Assembly: GCA_910578455.1 (NCBI GenBank)
Contig: CAJTQA010000040.1
Span: 1 to 33,182, forward strand
Source of the DNA: an uncultured Dorea sp.
GTDB taxonomy: Bacteria > Bacillota > Clostridia > Lachnospirales > Lachnospiraceae
DNA length: 33,182 bases
Direction of reading: 5' to 3'
Every line of letters begins with the position of its first letter. Position 1 is the first letter of the stretch. Of the stretch, positions 23,793 to 30,694 are shown piece after piece. A program made the translations under genes and the position numbers. The notes under the pieces are model-generated. The model was not told where the DNA came from. It was given only the letters and a program-made list of their open reading frames with translations, and made no database searches.

Positions 23793-24686
23793 ATGAATAA
23801 GAAATATAAAGGCATTATTTACATTATTATATCTGCATTTTGCTTTGCGTTCATGAATATGTTCGTGCATATGTCGGGAGATTTGCCTTCCATACAGAAA
23901 AGCTTTTTCAGAAATTTTGTGGCAGCCATATTCGCATGTGCAGTCTTATTGAAAGAAAGAGCCCCATTCCAGTGCAGGGCAGAAAACCTCCCTTATATGC
24001 TGCTGCGCTCAGTGTTTGGAACGGCGGGGATCTTGTGCAATTTTTATGCGGTTGACCATCTGGTGCTCGCGGACGCATCCATGCTGAACAAGATGTCTCC
24101 GTTTTTTGCGGTTCTGTTCAGCTGCCTGATACTGAAAGAGAAAGTGACGGTTCCCCAGGGAGTGATCGTTGCGGGCGCATTTATCGGCAGCATGTTTGTT
24201 GTAAAGCCAACCTTTTCCAACATGGACCTGATACCGTCGATAATCGGTCTTTGCGGGGGCATCGGCGCGGGAGCGGCATACACGATGGTGAGAAAACTGG
24301 GGGAAAACGGTGAGAAAGGACCTTTTATCGTATTTTTCTTTTCTGCCTTTTCTTGTCTTGTGACGCTGCCGTGGCTGATTTTTGACTTCCACCCGATGAC
24401 CGGCAGGCAGCTTGCCATTCTTCTTCTTGCAGGAACAGCGGCTGCGGGCGGGCAGTTTTCCATTACGGCGGCGTATACGTGCGCGCCTGCGAGAGAGATA
24501 TCCGTGTATGACTACTCGCAGATTATCTTCTCGGCGGCTATGGGGTATGCGGTGTTCGGGCAGATCCCTGACGCGCTGAGCTGGCTGGGATACGGTATCA
24601 TATGTGCGATGGCTGTATGCATGTTCTTGTATAACAATGAGCTGGCGAAAAAAGGAAATAATAAAAAATTTAAGGACAGGAGATAA
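23793..24686 (+). CDS. EamA/DMT-family membrane transporter
   Basis: This 297-aa protein has ten predicted membrane helices in two EamA repeats, starting with GIIYIIISAFCFAFMNMFVH. Typical elements are ASMLNKMSPFFAVLFSCLIL (end of repeat one) and APAREISVYDYSQIIFSAAM (repeat two). DMT-superfamily members export amino acids, nucleosides or drugs; the substrate here is unknown. Two starts are possible: GTG at 23781, five bases after AGAGG, and ATG at 23793, eleven bases after GGAG. I prefer the ATG, which opens directly into the first helix, but the choice is uncertain. It lies 34 nt after polC and 4 nt before the next gene. Confidence 0.88.
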   Translation: MNKKYKGIIYIIISAFCFAFMNMFVHMSGDLPSIQKSFFRNFVAAIFACAVLLKERAPFQCRAENLPYMLLRSVFGTAGILCNFYAVDHLVLADASMLNKMSPFFAVLFSCLILKEKVTVPQGVIVAGAFIGSMFVVKPTFSNMDLIPSIIGLCGGIGAGAAYTMVRKLGENGEKGPFIVFFFSAFSCLVTLPWLIFDFHPMTGRQLAILLLAGTAAAGGQFSITAAYTCAPAREISVYDYSQIIFSAAMGYAVFGQIPDALSWLGYGIICAMAVCMFLYNNELAKKGNNKKFKDRR

Positions 24687-24690
24687 AAGT

Positions 24691-25167
24691 ATGAGGAGAA
24701 AAGAAAGGGAAGTAAAAGAAACAGAAACAATCCAGCAGATGCTTGGGGAGTTTAAGGTGTGCAGGCTGGGGCTTATGGATGAGGGAAAGGTCTATGTCGT
24801 GCCGATGAATATGGGCTTTGATTTTGACGGAAAAAGCCTGACGCTTTATTTCCACTGTGCAAAAGAAGGAAAGAAACTGGATTTGATCCGCGAAAATCCG
24901 TCGGTCGGCTTTGAGATGGACAAGGAGATCGCGCTGGTGGAAGGGGATACGCCGTGCCAGTACAGCTACAGCTTTATGAGCATCATCGGAAACGGAGAGG
25001 CTGAAATCGTGGAGGATGCAAAAGAGAAGTCTGCTGCGCTTGAAAAGATAATGAAACAACAGTCTGGAAAAGAGTTTGACACGTTTAGGAAGAACCCGAA
25101 ACTGGCGGAGGCAGTCGCGATTATAAAAGTAACCGCCGGGGAATATACATGCAAGAGGAACATTTGA
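24691..25167 (+). CDS. pyridoxamine 5'-phosphate oxidase family flavoprotein (NimA-like)
   Basis: The 158-aa protein has the split beta-barrel FMN-binding pattern of the PNPOx-like / NimA family: VCRLGLMDEGKVYVVPMNMG near residue 21, LYFHCAKEGKKLDLIRENP near 47, VGFEMDK, and YSFMSIIGNGEAEIV near 92. NimA-type members are linked to nitroimidazole reduction; many relatives are uncharacterised flavin- or heme-binding proteins. The start at 24691 follows AGGAGA at 24678-24683 and discards an upstream extension that runs inside the transporter gene. It is 4 nt after that gene, so the two form an operon with polC or a read-through unit. Confidence 0.9.
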   Translation: MRRKEREVKETETIQQMLGEFKVCRLGLMDEGKVYVVPMNMGFDFDGKSLTLYFHCAKEGKKLDLIRENPSVGFEMDKEIALVEGDTPCQYSYSFMSIIGNGEAEIVEDAKEKSAALEKIMKQQSGKEFDTFRKNPKLAEAVAIIKVTAGEYTCKRNI

Positions 25168-25214
25168 GAAATCCAGGGCAATTCTATTACTTACCACTTT
25201 AAACCGTGAAAGTA

Positions 25215-25226
25215 TTGTGATATACT
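25215..25226 (+). promoter_or_regulatory. extended -10 promoter of the ior operon
   Basis: TGATATACT (25218-25226) is an extended -10 (TGn plus TATACT). The best -35 at 17 nt is the weak TTTAAA at 25198-25203. It lies about 32 nt before the iorA ATG and is the only promoter-like site in the gap before the operon. Confidence 0.5.
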
Positions 25227-25257
25227 TAAGGATATTTACGAAAGGATGGAGCAGAAA

Positions 25258-27012
25258 ATGGCAGAATCAAAAAAAGTAATCATGCTCGGAAACGAAGCCA
25301 TTGCCAGAGGTGCCTATGAGGCGGGGGTAAAACTATCCGCCGCATACCCGGGCACGCCGAGCACGGAAATCAGTGAATATTTAGTGCAGTATAAGGACAG
25401 CCTGTACTGCGAGTGGTCGCCCAATGAGAAGGTTGCGGCAGAAGTTGCGGTAGGCGCGTCATTGGCGGGATGCAGGGCGATGGCATGTATGAAACATGTA
25501 GGCTTTAACGTGGCGGCAGACCCTGCGTACAGCGTGTCTTATATGGGAGTGAACGGCGGGCTGGTCATCGTGGTGGCAGACGATCCCGGACTTTACAGCT
25601 CTCAGAACGAGCAGGATACAAGAATGGTGGCCCGGGCGGCAAAGCTGCCGGTGCTGGAGCCGTCGGACAGTGCAGAGGCAAAGGAATTTATGAAACTTGC
25701 CTTTGAGCTCAGCGAGAGGTTTGACCGCCCCTTTGTATTCCGGACGACTACAAGGCTCGCCCACTCACAGGGCATCGTAGAATTAAATGACAGGCAGGAC
25801 GTGCCGGACAGGGAATATGTAAAAAATGTCCGAAAATACGTCATGATGCCGGTCAACGCCAAAGAGCGTCATATAGAGATTGAGAAGAGACATGAAGAGC
25901 TTGCCCAAGAGGCGGATACCCTCTCCATCAACAGGGTCGAGATGGCGGACACGAAGATTGGAGTCATCACAAGCGGAATTCCGTATCAATACGTAAAAGA
26001 AGCCCTGCCGGAGGCATCCGTCCTTAAGCTTGGCATGGTAAATCCTCTTCCGGAAAAACTGATCCGGGATTTTGCCTCAAAGGTAGAGAAACTCTATATA
26101 GTGGAAGAGCTGGATCCGGTGATTGAGGAACAGGTAAAGTCATGGGGGATTGAAGCGACGGGGAAAGAAATTTTTACCGTTCAGGGAGAGTACAGCGCCA
26201 ACATGCTGAGAACGGCAGTCCTAAAGGAAGAGCTTTGTGCGGCGGAGCCGGCGAAGGCGCCGGGCAGGCCGCCGATCTTATGCCCGGGATGCCCGCACCG
26301 CAGTGTATATTACGTGCTGAACAAGCTGAAGATGCATGGGGCAGGGGATATCGGATGCTATACGTTAGGCGCGGTCGCTCCTTTGAGCGTAATCGACACT
26401 ACGATGTGCATGGGCTCCAGCATATCTACGCTCCACGGCATGGAGAAAGCAAGGGGCAGGGAATACATAAAAGACTGGGTTGCCGTGATTGGAGATTCTA
26501 CTTTCCTGCATACGGGAGTCAACTCCCTGATGAACATGGTATATAACAATGCATCTGGAACAGTTCTGATCCTTGACAATTCCACAACCGGGATGACTGG
26601 CCATCAGGACCATGCCGCGACAGGAAAGACTCTTCAGGGCGATCCGGCTTACGCGGTGGATATACCGTCGCTGTGCAGGGCGCTGGGCGTAAAAAATGTG
26701 GCGGAGGTCAATGCCTTTGATCTTGAAGGGCTTGAGAAAGCTGTTAAGGAAGCGGCGTTAAAAGACGAGGTTTCCGTCATCATAACGAAGAGTCCTTGCG
26801 TGCTCCTTAGCAAGGCGAAAAAGCCTCTCTACACTGCACATGCAGACAAATGCAAGAAATGCGGCATGTGCATGAAACCGGGATGCCCGGCTATGACGAG
26901 GAATGAGGACGGAACCATCCGTATCGACGACACGATGTGCACCGGGTGCGGCCTGTGCGAAAGCCTCTGCAAATTCGATGCGATTGAACTGGTAAAGGAG
27001 GGTGACAGGTAA
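25258..27012 (+). CDS. iorA: indolepyruvate:ferredoxin oxidoreductase, alpha subunit
   Basis: IorA, with IorB, oxidatively decarboxylates aryl-pyruvates (indolepyruvate, phenylpyruvate, 4-hydroxyphenylpyruvate) to aryl-acetyl-CoA and reduces ferredoxin. The pyrimidine-binding domain begins with GNEAIARGAYEAGVKLSAAY and AYPGTPSTEISEY. The TPP-binding domain has GDIGCYTLG and GDSTFLHTGVNSLMNMVYNN. The C-terminal ferredoxin domain has two [4Fe-4S] sites: C532, C535, C538, C543 and C561, C564, C567, C571. In bacteria and archaea this two-subunit enzyme is oxygen-sensitive. The ATG at 25258 is chosen because GGAG (25248-25251) lies 6 nt before it; the ATG at 25246 is fused to AAAGGA. TAATG couples it to iorB. 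Confidence 0.96.
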   Translation: MAESKKVIMLGNEAIARGAYEAGVKLSAAYPGTPSTEISEYLVQYKDSLYCEWSPNEKVAAEVAVGASLAGCRAMACMKHVGFNVAADPAYSVSYMGVNGGLVIVVADDPGLYSSQNEQDTRMVARAAKLPVLEPSDSAEAKEFMKLAFELSERFDRPFVFRTTTRLAHSQGIVELNDRQDVPDREYVKNVRKYVMMPVNAKERHIEIEKRHEELAQEADTLSINRVEMADTKIGVITSGIPYQYVKEALPEASVLKLGMVNPLPEKLIRDFASKVEKLYIVEELDPVIEEQVKSWGIEATGKEIFTVQGEYSANMLRTAVLKEELCAAEPAKAPGRPPILCPGCPHRSVYYVLNKLKMHGAGDIGCYTLGAVAPLSVIDTTMCMGSSISTLHGMEKARGREYIKDWVAVIGDSTFLHTGVNSLMNMVYNNASGTVLILDNSTTGMTGHQDHAATGKTLQGDPAYAVDIPSLCRALGVKNVAEVNAFDLEGLEKAVKEAALKDEVSVIITKSPCVLLSKAKKPLYTAHADKCKKCGMCMKPGCPAMTRNEDGTIRIDDTMCTGCGLCESLCKFDAIELVKEGDR

Positions 27013-27581
27013 TGGCAGCAAAGAATATTATGATTGTCGGCGTCGGAGGCCAGGGAACGCTTCTGACCAGCAGGATTTTAGGCGGCCTTGCCATCCTTGG
27101 CGGATATGACGTCAAGCTTTCCGAGGTGCATGGGATGGCGCAGAGAGGGGGCAGCGTAGTAACCTTTGTGCGTTACGGTGAAAAGGTTGCGGAGCCTATC
27201 GTGGAAGAAGGGCAGGCGGATGTGATCATCGCGTTCGAGCGCCTGGAAGCGCTCCGCTATGCTCATTTTCTTAAAAAGGACGGCGCGCTGATCGTCAATG
27301 ACTGGAGGATAGATCCGATGCCGGTTGTCATAGGGGCGGCGGAGTATCCGGAGGGAATCCTTGAAACTCTTGGAAAAGGGCATAAGGTATATACGGTAAA
27401 TGCGACGGAAGAGGCGAAGAAACTGGGGAATCCGAGAGTGTTCAACCTGATTGTCTTAGGTGTTGCGGCACAGCATATGGACTTTACAAGGGAACAGTGG
27501 TATGAAGTGATTGAAAAGACAGTTCCTGCAAAGACAGTGGATATCAATAAGAAGGCATTTGATGCCGGATATCAATTATGA
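27012..27581 (+). CDS. iorB: indolepyruvate:ferredoxin oxidoreductase, beta subunit
   Basis: The 189-aa subunit matches the gamma-type domain of 2-oxoacid:ferredoxin oxidoreductases, with GVGGQGTLLTSRILGGLAIL near the N-terminus and KLSEVHGMAQRGGSVVTFVR after it. It pairs with IorA to form the active enzyme, holding CoA near the active site. AAGGAGGGTGAC upstream is a strong ribosome site, and the ATG overlaps the iorA stop by one base, so the subunits should be made in equal amounts. Confidence 0.95.
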   Translation: MAAKNIMIVGVGGQGTLLTSRILGGLAILGGYDVKLSEVHGMAQRGGSVVTFVRYGEKVAEPIVEEGQADVIIAFERLEALRYAHFLKKDGALIVNDWRIDPMPVVIGAAEYPEGILETLGKGHKVYTVNATEEAKKLGNPRVFNLIVLGVAAQHMDFTREQWYEVIEKTVPAKTVDINKKAFDAGYQL

Positions 27582-27620
27582 AAACATACAGTGAAGGAAA
27601 ATGAAGGAAGGTAGGAAGAC

Positions 27621-28952
27621 ATGGCAAAAGTAGCATTGGAGGAATGGAAGGAACAGATAAGGACTCCGGAGATTGAGTGCATGAGCCGGGACGAGATGAG
27701 CGCGCTCCAGAGCGAAAGGCTTGTAAAGCAGGTAAAAAATGTATATGACAACGTATCATTTTACAGAAAAAAGATGGATGATGCGGGAGTTCTGCCGGGG
27801 GATATTAAAGGCATTGAAGACATAGGGAAACTGCCGTTCACCACAAAAGAGGACTTAAGAGACAATTACCCCTTCGGGCTTTTGGCGGTGCCGAAGGAAA
27901 AAATCGCCAGGGTGCAGGGAACATCGGGAACGACCGGAAAGCTGACTCTTGCCTCCTACACCCAGAAGGATGTTGACGTGTGGGGAGAGTGCGTGGCGAG
28001 AGGGCTTACGATGGCAGGGCTTTCTGCGGCTGACCGCATCCATGTATGCTATGGGTACGGGCTTTTCACAGGAGGCATGGGCCTTGACCTCGGGGCGCAG
28101 GCGCTCGGCGCGATGGCCATTCCGATGTCGTCGGGCAACACGAAACGCCAGCTTATGTGTATGGAAGATTTTGGCGCTACGGCATTTGCATGTACGCCGT
28201 CTTATGCGCTGTACCTTGCGGAAGCCGCGGCAGAGGCGGGAGTGGCAGAGCGTCTCCAGATAAAAGCAAGCATCAACGGCGCGGAGCCATGGACGGAGGA
28301 GATGCGAAAAAAGATTGAGGGCATCTTAAATATCAACAGCTTTGACATCTATGGGCTCTGTGAGATTACGGGCCCCGGAGTTGCCATGGACTGTATCCAC
28401 CATAAGGGCCTTCATGTGTATGAGGACTATTTCTATCCGGAAGTGCTGAACCCTGCTGATCAGAGCCCATGCGGCGACGGCGAGACAGGAGAGCTTGTGT
28501 TCACGACTCTCGCAAAGGAGGGGATGCCTCTGCTCCGTTACCGTACAAAGGACTTGACCAGTATTGAGAGGGCAGCCTGCGAGTGCGGGAGGACGCTGCC
28601 GAGGATTCAGAAGTTCACAGGACGTACCGATGACATGAAAGTGATACGGGGCGTGAATGTATTCCCGACTCAGGTTGAGACGGCGCTTCTGTCCATGGGC
28701 GGAGGAGTGGCGCCGCATTATATGCTGATCGTAGACCGGGAGAATAACCTGGATGTCCTTACTGTCATGGTAGAAGTTGATGAGAAATATTTCTCAGATG
28801 AGATCCGCAGGCTGGATGGACTGAAAGCGAAAGTAGGGGCAGTGCTCAAACAGGCGCTGGGCGTATCGGTAAGGGTGAAACTGGTAGAGCCAAAGACAAT
28901 CCAGAGAAGCGAAGGAAAAGCAAAACGTGTTATTGACAACAGAGAATTATAA
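27621..28952 (+). CDS. paaK: phenylacetate-CoA ligase family (PaaK-type) acyl-CoA synthetase
   Basis: The 443-aa enzyme joins an aryl-acetate to CoA through an adenylate, or runs the reverse reaction. Key motifs are the phosphate-binding VQGTSGTTGKLTLASYTQKD near residue 101, NGAEPWTEEMRKKIEG near 220, FDIYGLCEITGPGVAMDCIH near 243, YRTKDLT near 309, and IRGVNVFPTQVE near 344, which belongs to the mobile C-terminal domain. These are standard for PaaK rather than other ANL enzymes. In the ior operon it would link aryl-acetyl-CoA and free aryl-acetate. GGAAGG precedes the ATG. It starts 39 nt after iorB. Confidence 0.93.
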   Translation: MAKVALEEWKEQIRTPEIECMSRDEMSALQSERLVKQVKNVYDNVSFYRKKMDDAGVLPGDIKGIEDIGKLPFTTKEDLRDNYPFGLLAVPKEKIARVQGTSGTTGKLTLASYTQKDVDVWGECVARGLTMAGLSAADRIHVCYGYGLFTGGMGLDLGAQALGAMAIPMSSGNTKRQLMCMEDFGATAFACTPSYALYLAEAAAEAGVAERLQIKASINGAEPWTEEMRKKIEGILNINSFDIYGLCEITGPGVAMDCIHHKGLHVYEDYFYPEVLNPADQSPCGDGETGELVFTTLAKEGMPLLRYRTKDLTSIERAACECGRTLPRIQKFTGRTDDMKVIRGVNVFPTQVETALLSMGGGVAPHYMLIVDRENNLDVLTVMVEVDEKYFSDEIRRLDGLKAKVGAVLKQALGVSVRVKLVEPKTIQRSEGKAKRVIDNREL

Positions 28953-28967
28953 GAGAGGAGGGATATT

Positions 28968-29411
28968 ATGAGCGGAAACGATACTATTCAGCAGTTGTCG
29001 GTCTTTTTAGAGAACAGGGAAGGACGTCTTGATGAAGTGTTAAAAGTGCTTTCTTCGGCAGAGGTCAATATCGTGGCGTTAAGCCTTGCGGACACATCCG
29101 ATTACGGGATGCTCCGGATGATCGTGTCTGACCCCGGGAAAGGGAGGCTTGCCCTTAAAGAGGCAGGAATCACAGCAATGCTTACAGATGTGGTGGCACT
29201 GCGCGTACCCCATGCGACGGGTTCTCTTTGCAGGGCGATGCACCAGATTGTAGAAGGAAAGGTAAATGTAGAGTATATGTACGCATTCGCGAACGGAAGC
29301 GATGCGGCGGCAGTTCTTAAGAGCGACGATGCGGCAAAGGTTGTCGACATTTTGAAAGGAAGCGGCTTTGATGTGTACTCGGCAGACGAGGCATACCGCG
29401 CGAACCAGTAA
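28968..29411 (+). CDS. tandem ACT-domain protein
   Basis: The 147-aa protein has two ACT-like units: IQQLSVFLENREGRLDEVLK with VLSSAEVNIVALSLAD in residues about 6-70, and VEYMYAFANGSDAAAVLKSD to about 140. ACT domains bind amino acids and regulate metabolic enzymes. Placed after iorAB and paaK, it may sense an aromatic amino acid and regulate the pathway. This type of protein is repeatedly found beside paaK/ior genes in anaerobes. AGAGGAGGG at 28953-28961 is a strong ribosome site. No catalytic domain is attached. Confidence 0.88.
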   Translation: MSGNDTIQQLSVFLENREGRLDEVLKVLSSAEVNIVALSLADTSDYGMLRMIVSDPGKGRLALKEAGITAMLTDVVALRVPHATGSLCRAMHQIVEGKVNVEYMYAFANGSDAAAVLKSDDAAKVVDILKGSGFDVYSADEAYRANQ

Positions 29412-29413
29412 AG

Positions 29414-30163
29414 ATGGAAAAATCAGTAAAGAAGATGGAACACTTAAAAGAAGTCATGGAAAAAATAAGGAAACATGAGGAGCTTTATGCAGTGATATCC
29501 GCGTGTACGAATATGCCATATGTGTATTGCGCCCCTGAGACTTATGATGATGAAGTGTTTGTCTATTTTGATAAGGCTGAGGCAAACGAAGGGGCAAAAT
29601 GGCTTTTAGAGGGAGGCAATCCGATAAAGCTTGCCAAAGTAGGCGTAGAGAGCCGCCTAGCATTCTTTACGAGCCTTTATCCCATGGGAGTGAATGCTGT
29701 CTGTGTGGATAAGGAGTTTCAGAGCGAGGCGGTTTTTCAGCTGAATCATCTGGTCCACAGGCAGGAGGCGGAAAAGATGCCGAAGGGACACATCCGGGTG
29801 GAGAACCCGGAGCTGCATCTGACAGCGCTTTATTTTGCACAGGAACTCAGGAAAAATCCTGGCCACGGCAAGGTGGCGCCGGAAGAGCTGAAAGGGCTGG
29901 ATGAAGAGCTTGCAGCGCATTTCATGAGAGGGACTTACATCGTTGCGGTGGAAGAAGGAAAAGGGATTCCTGTACTGCAGAAAAAGGGAGTCACTTACCA
30001 GCCGCTGTTTACTGACATCAGGGAATTTCACAAGTTTGACCAGGAGAAGAGATTTCGGGCTGCGGTATTGGATTATGATAAGATAAAAGACATCCTTACG
30101 CCAGAGACGGAGGGAGTCACAGTGAACCCCTTTGGGGTAAATGTGTTCCTCAAGATAGGTTAG
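29414..30163 (+). CDS. SseB-family protein
   Basis: The 249-aa soluble protein resembles the SseB family: LYAVISACTNMPYVYC near residue 22, DEVFVYFDKAEANEGAKWL near 45 with the typical alternating hydrophobic pattern, and VNPFGVNVFLKI at the C-terminus, close to the 'PFG' ending of SseB N-terminal domains. In pathogens an SseB protein serves type III secretion, but most homologues are housekeeping proteins of unknown function. It begins 2 nt after the ACT gene, with only a weak ribosome site, so translation may be coupled. The next element is the operon terminator. Confidence 0.72.
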   Translation: MEKSVKKMEHLKEVMEKIRKHEELYAVISACTNMPYVYCAPETYDDEVFVYFDKAEANEGAKWLLEGGNPIKLAKVGVESRLAFFTSLYPMGVNAVCVDKEFQSEAVFQLNHLVHRQEAEKMPKGHIRVENPELHLTALYFAQELRKNPGHGKVAPEELKGLDEELAAHFMRGTYIVAVEEGKGIPVLQKKGVTYQPLFTDIREFHKFDQEKRFRAAVLDYDKIKDILTPETEGVTVNPFGVNVFLKIG

Positions 30164-30187
30164 AGGAAAATATGGCGGCCCAAATGA

Positions 30188-30227
30188 AAAAGGGGTGTCT
30201 GCACCAGGTGGTGCGGGCATCCCTTTT
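30188..30227. terminator. bidirectional intrinsic terminator between the ior operon and csp
   Basis: An 18-bp stem (30188-30205 with 30210-30227, three G-U pairs, 4-nt loop AGGT) is flanked by AAAA on the left and TTTT on the right. On the plus strand the T-run lies in the stem and is followed by GCCTT; on the minus strand TTTTTC follows. It can therefore stop transcription from both directions and is the strongest hairpin in the window. Confidence 0.85.
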
Positions 30228-30324
30228 GCCTTAATCTCGTTTTTAGTATTGCTTTTTAATCGTAAAACAGTATCTCTTTATAATAAAAAAGGTACATCGA
30301 AATTGTGATAGGCATTTCTTGATT

Positions 30325-30522
30325 TTAGAGTTTCGTTACATTTACTGCCTGAGGTCCCTTTGAGCCTTCAGTCACGTCGTACTCTACTGCCTGACCTTCC
30401 TCCAAAGACTTAAAACCTTCCATGTTTAGTCCTGAATAATGTACAAATACATCATTGCCAGCTTCATCAGAAATAAAGCCGTAACCTTTTTGGTTGTTAA
30501 ACCATTTAACTGTACCTTTCAT
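30325..30522 (-). CDS. cold-shock domain protein (CspA family)
   Basis: The 65-aa protein is a single cold-shock domain that binds single-stranded RNA and DNA. MKGTVKWFNNQKGYGFI holds the RNP1 motif KGYGFI and DVFVHYS holds RNP2. The reverse-strand frame extends to 30615, but GGAGG lies just upstream of two adjacent ATGs; I choose the second (30522), which has better spacing (8 nt) and gives the family N-terminus MKGTVKW. It is divergent from ptsI. Confidence 0.95.
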   Translation of the reverse strand: MKGTVKWFNNQKGYGFISDEAGNDVFVHYSGLNMEGFKSLEEGQAVEYDVTEGSKGPQAVNVTKL

Positions 30523-30586
30523 CATGATACCTCCATCAAATAAATAGTTGCATATCATTGCGCTTTTGTGCGAGTGATACTCCGTC

Positions 30587-30615
30587 AGATTACCATAAAA
30601 GCAATGAAAAGTCAA
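30587..30615 (-). promoter_or_regulatory. promoter of the cold-shock gene
   Basis: On the reverse strand TTGACT (30615-30610) and TAATCT (30592-30587) are 17 nt apart, and TGG before the -10 makes it an extended -10. The leader of roughly 58 nt before the start codon is of the type that often carries cold-responsive structure, but no specific fold is proven. Confidence 0.6.
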
Positions 30616-30632
30616 TGGATTTCTTGAATTGC

Positions 30633-30661
30633 TTGACTAAAGTGGATGAAAAGTGTAAAGT
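30633..30661 (+). promoter_or_regulatory. candidate promoter of ptsI
   Basis: TTGACT (30633-30638) is followed 17 nt later by TAAAGT (30656-30661), four of six matches to the -10 consensus. The region is the only promoter-like site in the gap and would give a 5' leader of about 30 nt. Confidence 0.4.
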
Positions 30662-30694
30662 ATAACTGGGAAAAAGTTTAAAAGGAAGTGCGTT

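Noticed and set aside
30256..30284. TATAAT on the plus strand downstream of the cold-shock gene, possible antisense promoter
   Set aside because: The -35 position (TTAATC) is a poor match, and AT-rich DNA gives such hexamers by chance.
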